Shown: positions 8,822 through 18,635, counted from the stretch's first letter. The stretch: 64,000 nt of DNA from an uncultured Clostridia bacterium (GCA_930990665.1 CAKNQN010000004.1:1-64000), one strand, 5' to 3'. Made by a program: numbers and translations. Notes: generated by a model not told the origin, from the letters alone.

Positions 8822-10201
8822 ATGTATTTTAAGAACCAGAAATTTCTCGTGGCGGGGCTGTCGCGGAGCGGTGCGGCCGCCTGCGATTTTCTGCTCGCGC
8901 GCGGGGCGGAAGTGTATATGTACGACGACGTCCCGGACGCAGCTGTCCAGAAGACGATCGCGTCCATGCAGGCGCGGGGCGCGCAGATGGCGGAGCGCAA
9001 AGACCTTCCGGAACTCGCTGCCCGGTGCGACGTGCTCGTGCTCAGTCCCGGCATTCCCATCGACCATGAACTGCCCGTCGCCTTCCGCAAAAAGGGAAAG
9101 CGTATCGTGGGGGAATCGGAGCTCGGGTGCCTGTATCTGCGCGCGGCGCTGGTCGCCGTCACGGGCACGAACGGAAAGACGACGACCGTGACCATGCTCG
9201 ACGAGATCTTCCGCGCGGCCGGGGAAAAGAGTACGGCATGCGGAAACATCGGCCTGCCCCTTCTCGCCTGTGCCGACCGCATGGATTACGATGAGATCGC
9301 GGTGATGGAGGTGTCCAGCTTTCAGCTGGAGACGCTCACGAGCATCCGCCCGCACGTGGCGGTGATCACCAACATCACCGAGGACCATCTCAACCGCCAT
9401 TACAGCATGGAAAATTACATATTTCTCAAATCCAAGATCTTGCGTAATATGCGGGAGAGCGAATATGCCGTTCTTAACCGCGACGACGAGCGCGTCTGCG
9501 GCATCGCCAAAGACGCACGCTGCCGCATTCGCTGGTTTTCGGTGAAGGAGAGGACTAACGGCGCTTTTCTGTACGAGGGCGGACTGTATTTCGAGAACGA
9601 AAAGATCATGGATGCGGCCGACCTTTCCCTGAAAGGGGAGCACAATCTGAAAAATGCGCTGGCGGCCATCTGCGCGGCCAAGCTGATGGGGGTGGAGAGC
9701 GCGGCGGTGGCGCGGGCGCTCTCTTCCATGCGCGGCGTGCGGCACCGCATCGAAAAGGTGGGGGAATACGGCGGCGTCCTGTACATAAACGATTCCAAGG
9801 GGACCAACGTGGACGCGACCCTCAATGCGGTGGCGAACATGGACCGCGAAACCGTTCTTTTGCTGGGCGGAAAAGACAAGGGCTACGATTACGACGCCCT
9901 CTTTTCCCGCCTGAAAGAGAGCCGCGTCGTGCAGTCGGTGCTGTACGGCGAAAACAGGTTCAAGCTGTTTGAGAGCGCCGTGCGCGCGGGTGAATCGCGC
10001 GTGACGCTGTGCGCGGATTTTTCTCTCGCGGTGAAGATCGCCGCCATGACGGCAAAACCGGGGCAGTGCGTCCTGCTCAGTCCTGCCAGCAGCAGTTTCG
10101 ATGCTTTTTCCGGATACGAGGAGCGGGGCGAAAAGTTCGAAGAGATCGTGAGGTCGCTGGGGGAAAGAGATGACAAACTCGCCTACGATCGCGCGGAGTG
10201 A
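8822..10201 (+). CDS. murD: UDP-N-acetylmuramoylalanine-D-glutamate ligase
   Basis: VAVTGTNGKTTTVTML, NDSKGTNVDAT, LSPASSSFDAFSGYEERG. Confidence 0.96.
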   Translation: MYFKNQKFLVAGLSRSGAAACDFLLARGAEVYMYDDVPDAAVQKTIASMQARGAQMAERKDLPELAARCDVLVLSPGIPIDHELPVAFRKKGKRIVGESELGCLYLRAALVAVTGTNGKTTTVTMLDEIFRAAGEKSTACGNIGLPLLACADRMDYDEIAVMEVSSFQLETLTSIRPHVAVITNITEDHLNRHYSMENYIFLKSKILRNMRESEYAVLNRDDERVCGIAKDARCRIRWFSVKERTNGAFLYEGGLYFENEKIMDAADLSLKGEHNLKNALAAICAAKLMGVESAAVARALSSMRGVRHRIEKVGEYGGVLYINDSKGTNVDATLNAVANMDRETVLLLGGKDKGYDYDALFSRLKESRVVQSVLYGENRFKLFESAVRAGESRVTLCADFSLAVKIAAMTAKPGQCVLLSPASSSFDAFSGYEERGEKFEEIVRSLGERDDKLAYDRAE

Positions 10202-11324
10202 GGCCGTCCGCCCCGTCCGCGTGCGCGGGTTCGCCGCCATTCCCGTCCTGACCCTGTGCGTGGCGGCATTCGGGGTGCTCATGGTCTATTCGGCGAGCTT
10301 CTACACGGCGCAGGTACAGACGGGCGACGCCTTCTACTACATGAAAAAACAGCTGTTCGGCTTTGTGCTTGGCGCCGCGGCCATGTTTGCCGCAGGCTTT
10401 TTTCCGTATACCCGTCTGAAAAAACTGCAATGGCCGGCACTCATCCTTTCCCTGCTCTTGCTCGCGGCGGTGTTCGTGCCCGGGCTGGGAGTGGAAAATT
10501 ACGGCGCGACCCGCTGGCTCGGACTGGGACCGCTCACATTGCAGCCCTCCGAGATCGCCAAGTTCGGGTTTATCCTCTTCGCCGCGGCCTATGTCGCCAA
10601 AAAACCCGAACGCATGAAAAAATTCACCGGGATGCTGCCCGTCCTCGGCGCGGGATGCGCGGTCTGTCTGCTCGTCATTCTGGAGCCGAACATGTCGGTC
10701 ACCATGGTCATCGGGCTTCTGATGCTGGCCATGCTCTTCCTGAGCGGAGTGAAAATGCGGCATATGCTCGTCATCCTCGTGCCCGCCGCCCTCGCCGTAC
10801 CCGCGCTCATCATCGCCGAGCCGTACAGGCTGCAGCGGCTGCGCGCCTTCCTCGATCCGTGGAGTTCGCCGCAGGGGGAAGGGTATCAGCTCATCCAGTC
10901 GCTCTATGCGCTCGGCAACGGCGGGTGGCTGGGTACGGGGCTTTTCCGTTCCATGCAGAAATACCGCTATCTGCCCTTCGCGGAATCCGACTTCATCCTC
11001 GCAGTCATCGGCGAAGAGTTCGGGCTGGTGGGGGTTATCTTGCTCTTCTGTGTGTTCGGAGCCATCCTCTTTTTCGGGATCCGGACCGCTTCGCGCTGCA
11101 AGGACCTGTTCGGGTTTCTGCTCGCGGCGGGCATTACGTCGGTGTTCGCCATTCAGATCGCCATCAACGCGCTCGTGGTGAGCGGCGCCATTCCGCCGAC
11201 CGGCTTGCCGCTGCCGCTGGTGAGCGCGGGAAATACTTCCCTCATCGTCACGATGGCCGCGATGGGGGTGCTTTGGAATCTGTCGCGCGGGGGAAAGGGC
11301 CTCCCGCTGAAAAGTAAAAAATAG
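10170..11324 (+). CDS. ftsW: SEDS-family peptidoglycan glycosyltransferase FtsW/SpoVE
   Basis: Multi-TM; LQPSEIAKFGF, SPQGEGYQLIQSL, GLPLPLVSAGNTSL; overlaps murD end. Confidence 0.92.
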   Translation: MTNSPTIARSEAVRPVRVRGFAAIPVLTLCVAAFGVLMVYSASFYTAQVQTGDAFYYMKKQLFGFVLGAAAMFAAGFFPYTRLKKLQWPALILSLLLLAAVFVPGLGVENYGATRWLGLGPLTLQPSEIAKFGFILFAAAYVAKKPERMKKFTGMLPVLGAGCAVCLLVILEPNMSVTMVIGLLMLAMLFLSGVKMRHMLVILVPAALAVPALIIAEPYRLQRLRAFLDPWSSPQGEGYQLIQSLYALGNGGWLGTGLFRSMQKYRYLPFAESDFILAVIGEEFGLVGVILLFCVFGAILFFGIRTASRCKDLFGFLLAAGITSVFAIQIAINALVVSGAIPPTGLPLPLVSAGNTSLIVTMAAMGVLWNLSRGGKGLPLKSKK

Positions 11325-11356
11325 GTGTTCCGGCGGCTCAGACGTGCCGCAATTCA

Positions 11357-11396
11357 GGGGCGCCCGCCTTCCTTTCGGGAAGGCGGGCGCCCCTTT
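11357..11396 (+). terminator. strong hairpin between ftsW and murA
   Basis: Perfect 16-bp stem GGGGCGCCCGCCTTCC/GGAAGGCGGGCGCCCC, 5-nt loop, only TTT after. Confidence 0.65.
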
Positions 11397-11549
11397 GCAC
11401 GCTTTTCGGGATTTTGCCGTATTATGGTGACAGGGGGGAATTTCTTTCGGGTATCGTTTTACGAAAAAGTGCCGCGGAAGCGGCGAGGCGGCTGCCGGCT
11501 GCGGCAGGCCGCCCGTATTCGCTTGCGTCTCGCGGCAAAGGAGAAGATC

Positions 11550-12803
11550 ATGGAAAAATATATCGTCAAGGGCGGCCGTCCTCTGTACGGCGAAGTGAAC
11601 ATCCAGTCGGCGAAAAACTCCGTACTGCCCTTGCTTGCCGCCTCCGTCCTGACGGACGAAAAGGTGATCATCCACCGCTGTCCGCGCATTGCGGATGTGC
11701 TGAATATGGTGCAGATTCTCGGCGAGCTCGGTTGCAAGACCAGCTTTCAGGGGGATTCGCTCGTCATTGATTCTGCCGATGCGGCCAATCACGAGATCCC
11801 TTCCGCGCTTGCAAAGGAGCTTCGTTCCTCGGTGTTCATGCTCGGTTCGGTCATCGCGCGTTTTGGCCGGGCGCGCATCGCATACCCGGGCGGGTGCGAC
11901 ATCGGCCTCAGGCCCATCGACCTGCATCTTTCCGGACTGCGCAGGCTGGGCGTACAGATAACGGAGGATGGCGGTTATATCGACTGTACAGTGGAAAAGA
12001 CGGTGGGGGCGGATATCCTGCTCGATTGCCCGAGCGTGGGCGCGACCGAAAATATCATCCTCGCCGCCGTCAAGGGGAAAGGGAGGACGGTGATCCGCAA
12101 TGCCGCCAAGGAGCCCGAGATCGCGGATCTGCAGAATTTTCTCAACCGCATGGGCGCAAAAGTTTCGGGTGCAGGTTCGGCCACCGTCATCGTGGAAGGG
12201 GTCGGAAAACTGCACGGGGCGGAATATACGCCCATTCCCGACCGCATCGAGGCGGGAACTTTTCTCATTGCGGCCGCCATGTGCGGCGGAGAATTGCTCG
12301 TAAAAAATGCACTTTCCGAGAATCTTGCCGCGCTTTTGCATAAACTTCGCGAAATCAGTTGCAAAATACATGCGGAAAATGATAAAATATACATAAGCAG
12401 CAAGAGGAGACTTTCTCCGAAACTCATCGAGACTTCGCCCTATCCCGGTTTTCCGACCGATCTGCAGGCGCCCGCCACGGCGCTTGCCTGTATCTGCGAG
12501 GGTTCCACGGTAGTGGTGGAAAATCTCTTTGAGACCCGGTTCAAGCATGTGCCCGAACTTCTCCGCATGGGGGCGGACATCACCGTGCGCGGCAGGAGCG
12601 CGTTCATTCGCGGCGTTCCCGCGCTGCACGGGGCAGACGTCTATGCGGGTGACCTTCGCGGCGGCGCCGCGCTCACCCTTGCCGCCATCGCGGCGGAAGG
12701 GGAAAGTACGGTGTCCGATCTCTACCATATCGACCGGGGGTATACCGATTTCGAACAGAAGCTCCGCGGAGCGGGGGCGGACATCCGTCGCATCCGCGTC
12801 TGA
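11550..12803 (+). CDS. murA: UDP-N-acetylglucosamine 1-carboxyvinyltransferase
   Basis: MEKYIVKGGRPLYGEVNIQSAKNSVLPLLAAS; ATG 11550 preceded by AAAGGAG. Confidence 0.95.
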   Translation: MEKYIVKGGRPLYGEVNIQSAKNSVLPLLAASVLTDEKVIIHRCPRIADVLNMVQILGELGCKTSFQGDSLVIDSADAANHEIPSALAKELRSSVFMLGSVIARFGRARIAYPGGCDIGLRPIDLHLSGLRRLGVQITEDGGYIDCTVEKTVGADILLDCPSVGATENIILAAVKGKGRTVIRNAAKEPEIADLQNFLNRMGAKVSGAGSATVIVEGVGKLHGAEYTPIPDRIEAGTFLIAAAMCGGELLVKNALSENLAALLHKLREISCKIHAENDKIYISSKRRLSPKLIETSPYPGFPTDLQAPATALACICEGSTVVVENLFETRFKHVPELLRMGADITVRGRSAFIRGVPALHGADVYAGDLRGGAALTLAAIAAEGESTVSDLYHIDRGYTDFEQKLRGAGADIRRIRV

Positions 12804-12897
12804 CAAGGGCGCGGCATATCTGCGTTTTTACGAAGGGGCAGAGCCGCATTTGCGTCTGATAAGGGCGCGGCATGCCAGCACTTTGAAGAGGCAGGAC
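12786..12897. repeat. about 56-bp imperfect tandem duplication that includes the murA stop codon
   Basis: GCGTCTGACAAGGGCGCGGCAT (12796) vs GCGTCTGATAAGGGCGCGGCAT (12852). Confidence 0.85.
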
Positions 12898-12976
12898 TGC
12901 GCGGCGTCGGATCGGGGGAGCCTTTCCCGTATGTCCGGAACTTCATGCAGGCAAAATTCACGCAAGAGGAGAATCG

Positions 12977-13852
12977 ATGCGAGCCAAAAAATACATCATC
13001 GTCTATGCGGTCGCCATCTTTCTGATCATTTTTCTGATCACCTTCAATTCGGTGTGCGCCATCACCCAATTCGATGTGCGCTACACCGTGGGGAGCGAGA
13101 AAATGACCCGGGCGGCAGAGCGGGTGCAGGATACGCTGGACAGCCGATATCTGAACAAGAGTTTTCTCTTTTTCAAGGATTCGGATATACGCAACGTGGT
13201 GGCGGACGAGGGGAATGGTTACCTCGAAGTCACGGGCATCACGCGCACTTTCCCGAACAAGATCACCGTTTCGGTGCGTGAAAAGTTTGAAAACTATGCC
13301 TTCGTCGCACAGACGAAGAATGCAGACGGCTCGGTCAGCTATACATACTACGCCGTCGGCGACGACGGTACCGTGCTCGCCGTGAATCAGGAAAATAAGA
13401 GCGATATTTTCGATGGCCGCAACATCGAGATCGTAGGATTTGCTTTCCCCTCCGCGGCGGTGGGCGAACAATTCGCCGTGAGCGCAGGGTACGAAGAGGC
13501 GTACGCCGCTTTGCAGACGATGTTCGGCGTCATTTCCGACCTGGGGCTGCGCGGCAATGTCCTGCGCATCGAATACGACGGTTTCTTTGAGCTCCCCGAT
13601 CCGGCCGATTGGTTCCCGCAGTTCATCATCGACTGCAAAGAGGGTGTACAGATCGTCATCCCCGACCCGCAGATCGATGCGCAGAGAAAGGCGCAGGTCG
13701 CGTTCGACGCCTATATCCGCCTGGGCGAACAGGTGGGGGATATCGGCAGAACGGAGGGCCGCATCGAGATACGCGAAGGGGCGGACGGCGCCCCGACGGC
13801 CGTCTATACGCCCAGCGAGAGTCCCGCCCGCACGGAAGTTTCCGGCGCATGA
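12977..13852 (+). CDS. FtsQ/DivIB-type cell division protein (POTRA)
   Basis: N-terminal TM then VRYTVGSEKMTRA...LNKSFLFFKDSDIRNVV...TVSVREKFENYAFV; between murA and ftsA. Confidence 0.8.
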   Translation: MRAKKYIIVYAVAIFLIIFLITFNSVCAITQFDVRYTVGSEKMTRAAERVQDTLDSRYLNKSFLFFKDSDIRNVVADEGNGYLEVTGITRTFPNKITVSVREKFENYAFVAQTKNADGSVSYTYYAVGDDGTVLAVNQENKSDIFDGRNIEIVGFAFPSAAVGEQFAVSAGYEEAYAALQTMFGVISDLGLRGNVLRIEYDGFFELPDPADWFPQFIIDCKEGVQIVIPDPQIDAQRKAQVAFDAYIRLGEQVGDIGRTEGRIEIREGADGAPTAVYTPSESPARTEVSGA

Positions 13853-13878
13853 GCAAAATTCCAAAAATTACCAGTGAA

Positions 13879-13914
13879 ATTCCCCGGATTTTTTGTTCGG
13901 GGAATGTTTTTTTA
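13879..13914 (+). terminator. terminator after ftsQ/divIB
   Basis: ATTCCCCG/CGGGGAAT stem, 11-nt loop, then GTTTTTTTATT. Confidence 0.75.
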
Positions 13915-13943
13915 TTGACAGATTCTAAAATTTTTTATATAAT
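13915..13943 (+). promoter_or_regulatory. ftsAZ promoter
   Basis: TTGACA (13915-13920) - 17 nt - TATAAT (13938-13943). Confidence 0.9.
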
Positions 13944-13987
13944 AGTGTTTGTATAGTATAACAAAACGGAAGAGGAAGAAAATCGGC

Positions 13988-15154
13988 ATGTCGGATCGCA
14001 GGAGTGCGGCGGTACTCGATGTTCGTTCAGCGTCTGTCACGGCGCTGGTCGGGGAGCGCGGCGTAAACAATACTTTTGTTTTCAAAGGTATCCACACCGA
14101 GCCGTACGACGGCTTCGCCGATGCCGAATTTTTTGATCTGCAGGGGTTGCAGAAGGCGGTCTTTACGGCGCTGGAAGAGGCGGAGCGAAGCCGCGGCGAA
14201 CGCATCCGTGAAATTTTTGTCGGCGTACCCGGTGAGTTCATGCGCGTGACCTGCAAGCGGCACATGATCGGCTTCCGGCAGAAACGGCGCGTGGCACCTT
14301 ACGACCTGACCGCACTCTTTGACGGCGGCTTTGAGCCGGTGCAGGGGTATACCTGCATCCGACGCGGCGCCATTTGGTACGTCACGTCGGACAAGCGGCG
14401 CACCATCGACCCCGTCGGCATGATCACAGACTCGATCGAAGGGTATCTGAGTTACTTTCTGGCCGATGACCGTTTTATGGAGATATTCAATAATATTCTC
14501 GGCGAATACGGCATCAAAAAGATCCGTTTTCTGCCCACTTCGCTGGCGGAGGCGCTCTATTTGATCCCCTCGGAAAAGAGGGACGAATCGGCGATTCTTC
14601 TCGATATCGGCAAGATTTCGATGACGTTCAGCGTCGTAGGGGGCAACGGGATCGTTTATCAGTACGCCTGTTCGGCGGGCGGCGGGCATGTCGTGGCGCA
14701 GCTGTATACGGACGGCGGGACGGATATCCCGTTCGAGATCGCCGAGGCGATGGTCCGGAAGGTGAACCTTTCCAGCAAAGACGATCCCAACGCGGTTATT
14801 GAGTTTATCGATAAAGAAAAGATCTATTCTCTGCCCATGAATTTCCTGAAAGAGCGGGTAAAAGACGGGCTCGATCTGATCTGCGAAGTGATCAGCAAAT
14901 GTCTGGAACTTTGCGACGACAGGAGCCTGGATTACAAACCCATCCTTCTGACGGGGGACGGGATCACGGGGATCCGCGGCGCGCGCGAACATCTTTCCGT
15001 GCGGCTGAACAGGGTGGTGGAGATCATCGCTCCGCACCTTCCTTACTATGACAAAGCGGCGAGAAGTTCCCTTCTCAGCCTGTTGAATATGGCGCTCAAC
15101 ACAAAGCGCGAAAATAGTTTTTTCCACAAAATTTTTAACGCAATCGGAGGATAA
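13988..15154 (+). CDS. ftsA: cell division protein FtsA (divergent)
   Basis: Actin-like: AAVLDVRSASVTALVGE, ILLDIGKISMTFSVVG, ILLTGDGITGIRGAREHLS; immediately upstream of ftsZ. Confidence 0.85.
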   Translation: MSDRRSAAVLDVRSASVTALVGERGVNNTFVFKGIHTEPYDGFADAEFFDLQGLQKAVFTALEEAERSRGERIREIFVGVPGEFMRVTCKRHMIGFRQKRRVAPYDLTALFDGGFEPVQGYTCIRRGAIWYVTSDKRRTIDPVGMITDSIEGYLSYFLADDRFMEIFNNILGEYGIKKIRFLPTSLAEALYLIPSEKRDESAILLDIGKISMTFSVVGGNGIVYQYACSAGGGHVVAQLYTDGGTDIPFEIAEAMVRKVNLSSKDDPNAVIEFIDKEKIYSLPMNFLKERVKDGLDLICEVISKCLELCDDRSLDYKPILLTGDGITGIRGAREHLSVRLNRVVEIIAPHLPYYDKAARSSLLSLLNMALNTKRENSFFHKIFNAIGG

Positions 15155-15161
15155 AACCACT

Positions 15162-16586
15162 ATGTTTGATAACTTGGACAACCTTTCGGGGGTGGCGAGG
15201 ATCAAGGTCGTTGGCGTAGGCGGCGCGGGAAACAATGCCGTAAACCGTATGATCGAGGCGGAAATCCACAGCGCGAGCTACGTCGCCGTCAACACAGATA
15301 AACAGATATTGCTTCTTTCCAAAGCGGAAAATAAAATCCAGATCGGCGGAGATCTCACCAAAGGCCTGGGCGCGGGGGCCGATCCCGAGATCGGGCGCCT
15401 TGCGGCAGAAGAGAGCAAAGAGGCTCTCACCGAGGCCATTCGCGATACCGATCTCTTGTTCATCACGGCAGGCATGGGCGGCGGTACCGGCACGGGGGCT
15501 GCGCCTGTCATCGCCAAGATCGCGCGCGATCTGAAGATCCTCACGATCGCCATCGTCACGGAACCTTTCAATTTTGAAGGGAAAAAGCGCATGGACAACA
15601 CCGCTAAGGGGTTGGAAAATCTGCGCAAATACGTGGATACGCTCATCATCATCCCGAACGACAAGATCACCTGCGTCGTTCCGAAAAATACGCCGATGGT
15701 CGAGGCGCTTCGCGTGGCGGACGAGATCCTCAAACAGGGTATCCGCGGTATTGCGGACCTCATCGTGAATCCTGCGCTCATCAATCTCGACTTCGCGGAC
15801 GTTCGCACCATCCTCAAAGACCAGGGCCTCGCGCACATGGGCGTCGGCGTTGCCAAGGGCGAAAACAGGATCATCGAGGCGGTGCGCCTGGCGGTGAACT
15901 GCCCGCTCCTCACTACGACCATCGAGGGTGCAAAGGGTGTCATCCTCAACATCGTGGGCGGCAACGACCTCACGATGGACGAAGTGCAGACGGCTGCCAC
16001 GCTCGTGCAGAGCGTCGTCGATTATTCGGCGAATATCATTTTCGGCGCCTGCATCGACCCGAACATCAACGACGAGGTGGAAGTGACCGTCATTGCGACG
16101 GGATTCCCGCAGATGGAAAATATGTACAATCAGCAGGATGACCGCAACGTCGCCGGCCGCAATTTCTTTGTGAACCGCGGTCTGCCCGAAGGAAACCGCG
16201 ACGCATCTGCGGCGCAGCAGGCGTCTCCTTCCTATGTGCGCATGCCTGTGAACAATACCATGCAGGGACAGCAGCCTCCCGTCTATAAACAGCCTTATCA
16301 GCAGGCGGGCGGATACGGCCGTCAGCAAGTGCAATACGCACAGCCCCAGCAGCCCCAGCAGCCTCAGTATCAGCAGGCTCCCGCGCAGCCGCAATACCAG
16401 CAGCCGCAGCCCGCGCAGCCGCAATATGCGCGCCCGCAGCAGCCCGCGCAACCTGCGCAGCCGCAATACCAGCAGCCCTTACAGCCCGCGCAGCCTGCAC
16501 AGCCGCAGTACCAGCAGCCTCGTCTGGCACAGCCGCAGGATAAAGAGCTGCCGACATTTGTACAGCGCCTGTTCAAGAAGAAATAA
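15162..16586 (+). CDS. ftsZ: cell division protein FtsZ with long Q/P/Y/A repeat C-terminal linker
   Basis: KVVGVGGAGNNAVNRM, GGGTGTGAAPVIA tubulin signature; C-terminal peptide KELPTFVQRLFKKK. Confidence 0.98.
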   Translation: MFDNLDNLSGVARIKVVGVGGAGNNAVNRMIEAEIHSASYVAVNTDKQILLLSKAENKIQIGGDLTKGLGAGADPEIGRLAAEESKEALTEAIRDTDLLFITAGMGGGTGTGAAPVIAKIARDLKILTIAIVTEPFNFEGKKRMDNTAKGLENLRKYVDTLIIIPNDKITCVVPKNTPMVEALRVADEILKQGIRGIADLIVNPALINLDFADVRTILKDQGLAHMGVGVAKGENRIIEAVRLAVNCPLLTTTIEGAKGVILNIVGGNDLTMDEVQTAATLVQSVVDYSANIIFGACIDPNINDEVEVTVIATGFPQMENMYNQQDDRNVAGRNFFVNRGLPEGNRDASAAQQASPSYVRMPVNNTMQGQQPPVYKQPYQQAGGYGRQQVQYAQPQQPQQPQYQQAPAQPQYQQPQPAQPQYARPQQPAQPAQPQYQQPLQPAQPAQPQYQQPRLAQPQDKELPTFVQRLFKKK

Positions 16587-16603
16587 TTATTATCCGAAAC
16601 GGA

Positions 16604-16636
16604 AAAACCCCGCCGCGAAAAACGCGGCGGGGTTTT
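16604..16636 (+). terminator. ftsZ terminator
   Basis: AAAACCCCGCCGCG-AAAAA-CGCGGCGGGGTTTT. Confidence 0.9.
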
Positions 16637-16823
16637 GTATATGTGTGAATAAGACTGGTAAATAAGTGATTTTCATTGCTAAGGGAGGATCACTTACTAT
16701 TAATTGCAATATTTTTAAGGGAATTTTGCAAATAAGCTGCGAAAAAGCATAACAAAACAAGAGGGGATGGTCAATCTCCTCTTTGTTCTGTTCTATGTGC
16801 GAAGTCCGATGCGAAGCGAAAAG

Positions 16824-17093
16824 TTATTCCGCTTTGGCAAGTTCTTCGTTGTAGGCGGCGAGAATGGCGTTTTTCAGATCTTCGCGCGTTTCCGTATTCA
16901 GGGGATGCGCGATGTCCTTGAATTCCCCTTCGCTCGTGCGCCTGCTGGGCATGGCGATGAAAGGACCGTCCGTTCCTTCGATCACTTTGATGTCATGTAC
17001 AACAAAACAATCGTCGATCGTGATCGACGCAACCGCTTTGAGTTTACTGTCCTCCTTTTTCACGAAGCGGATGCGAACATCTGAGATTTTCAA
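16824..17093 (-). CDS. spoVG: septation/regulatory protein SpoVG (TTG start)
   Basis: [40 protein letters not shown]...MPSRR; AAGGAGG 8 nt before TTG at 17093. Confidence 0.95.
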   Translation of the reverse strand: MKISDVRIRFVKKEDSKLKAVASITIDDCFVVHDIKVIEGTDGPFIAMPSRRTSEGEFKDIAHPLNTETREDLKNAILAAYNEELAKAE

Positions 17094-17244
17094 AGTAGTA
17101 TCCTCCTTATGCATATCAAGGTTTGTATTTTTATTGTACAACATATTTTGCGATTTTTCAATAGACTTTCGAAAAAAAATAAAAATTTTTGAATAATTTT
17201 TCCTTTTTTGTCAGATTTGGCCTGTTGCGGCATATAATTATGCC

Positions 17245-18594
17245 ATGGAATGGGACATTTTGCAGGGTAAGAGGCGTATCTATTTTATCGGGATAGGGGG
17301 AGTGAGCATGAGTGCACTCGCTCTTTATCTCAAATCCAGAAAATTTGTGGTCGAAGGGAGCGACACGGCGCCCGGAGAATTTACGGCGAAACTCGAACGG
17401 GAGGGGATCCCCGTCTTTATCGGGCACGACGGTTCGCGCGTGGAAAAGGCGGATGCGGTGATCGTGAGCTCGGCGGTGGCGGAATCGGATCCGGAACTGA
17501 CGGCAGCGCGCCGCCTCGGAAAACCCGTCTACGGGCGGGCGGAGCTGTTGGCCTGGGCGGCGCAGGGATTTGAAAATGTGGTGGGGGTCGCGGGCTGTCA
17601 CGGAAAGACAACGGCGACCGCTATGTGTGCACACGTCCTGCAGGCCTGTTCGGGCAGCTGTACGGCGCATATCGGCGGATCGGACCTCGATTACGGGAAT
17701 TTTTTTGCCGGAGGAAACAAATTCTTCGTCACCGAAGCGTGTGAATACAAGGGGAATTTTTTGCATCTTCATCCCGATCTTGCCGTGGTGCTCAACACCG
17801 ACAAAGATCATCTCGAGTGTTATGAAAGCGAGGAGCAGCTCTTTTCCGCGTACCTCGAATTTGCGGGGAATGCTCCCGCGGCGGCCGTGTGCGGAGAAGA
17901 CAAACTCGCCCCGCACCTTCCCTTTGCCCTCACGTTCGGGATCGGTGCGGAAAATGATATTTCCGCATCCAATGTACGCTCCTGCGGGGGACGATATTCT
18001 TTTGCGCTCCGCATTTTCGGCAAGACGTACGAACGGGTGCGGTTGAACGTCTACGGAAGGCACAACGTATACAACGCCCTCGCTGCGGCAGCTGTGGCGC
18101 AGTATTACGGATATCCGGCTTCCTTTATTGCGGAGGGACTGCGTGCCTTCCGCGGTGTGCGCCGCCGTTTCGAGCGTATGGGCAAATACCGCGGTGCGGA
18201 GATCATCGCCGACTACGCGCATCACCCGAACGAGATCGCCGCGGCCGTGCGCACGGCGGAAGAGATCTGCAAAGGAAAACTTTTTGTGGTCTTTCAGCCG
18301 CATACCTACTCGCGCACGCGGCTCCTGTTCGGGGAGTTTCTGCGCGTGCTCTTGCCGCTGGAAAATCTCGTCATTTACAAGACTTTCCCCGCACGCGAAT
18401 ATTATGACGAGGCGGGCAGCGCGCTCACGCTCAGCCGCAGTCTGCCCAACGCTCTCTACATAGAATCGGTGCGGGAAATGGAGATCTATCTACGTTGCTC
18501 TCTTTCCGCGGGGGATACGGTCCTGTTTTTGGGGGCGGGCGATATCTACCATGTGGCGGAACAGATCCTCATGCGCCGCGCCAGTCCGCAATAG
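17245..18594 (+). CDS. murC: UDP-N-acetylmuramate-L-alanine ligase
   Basis: RRIYFIGIGGVSMSALA, GVAGCHGKTTATAM, IIADYAHHPNEI, FQPHTYSRT. Confidence 0.96.
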   Translation: MEWDILQGKRRIYFIGIGGVSMSALALYLKSRKFVVEGSDTAPGEFTAKLEREGIPVFIGHDGSRVEKADAVIVSSAVAESDPELTAARRLGKPVYGRAELLAWAAQGFENVVGVAGCHGKTTATAMCAHVLQACSGSCTAHIGGSDLDYGNFFAGGNKFFVTEACEYKGNFLHLHPDLAVVLNTDKDHLECYESEEQLFSAYLEFAGNAPAAAVCGEDKLAPHLPFALTFGIGAENDISASNVRSCGGRYSFALRIFGKTYERVRLNVYGRHNVYNALAAAAVAQYYGYPASFIAEGLRAFRGVRRRFERMGKYRGAEIIADYAHHPNEIAAAVRTAEEICKGKLFVVFQPHTYSRTRLLFGEFLRVLLPLENLVIYKTFPAREYYDEAGSALTLSRSLPNALYIESVREMEIYLRCSLSAGDTVLFLGAGDIYHVAEQILMRRASPQ

Positions 18595-18635
18595 AGAACC
18601 GAAGGGGCCGATCATGGGGCGAAAAGCAACTCTCG

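Noticed and set aside
10077-12806. Very long minus-strand ORF (909 aa) antisense to ftsW/murA; similarly 7856-10282 (808 aa) and 28382-31645 (1087 aa)
   Set aside because: They are shadows of GC-rich coding genes on the opposite strand; translations are Arg/His/Gly-rich with no recognisable domain, and the + strand genes are certain
16370-16576. Minus-strand Cys/Gly-rich ORF (MNRRCTNVGSSLSCGCARRGCWYCGCAGC...)
   Set aside because: Antisense translation of the ftsZ CAG/CCG linker repeat; not independent coding evidence
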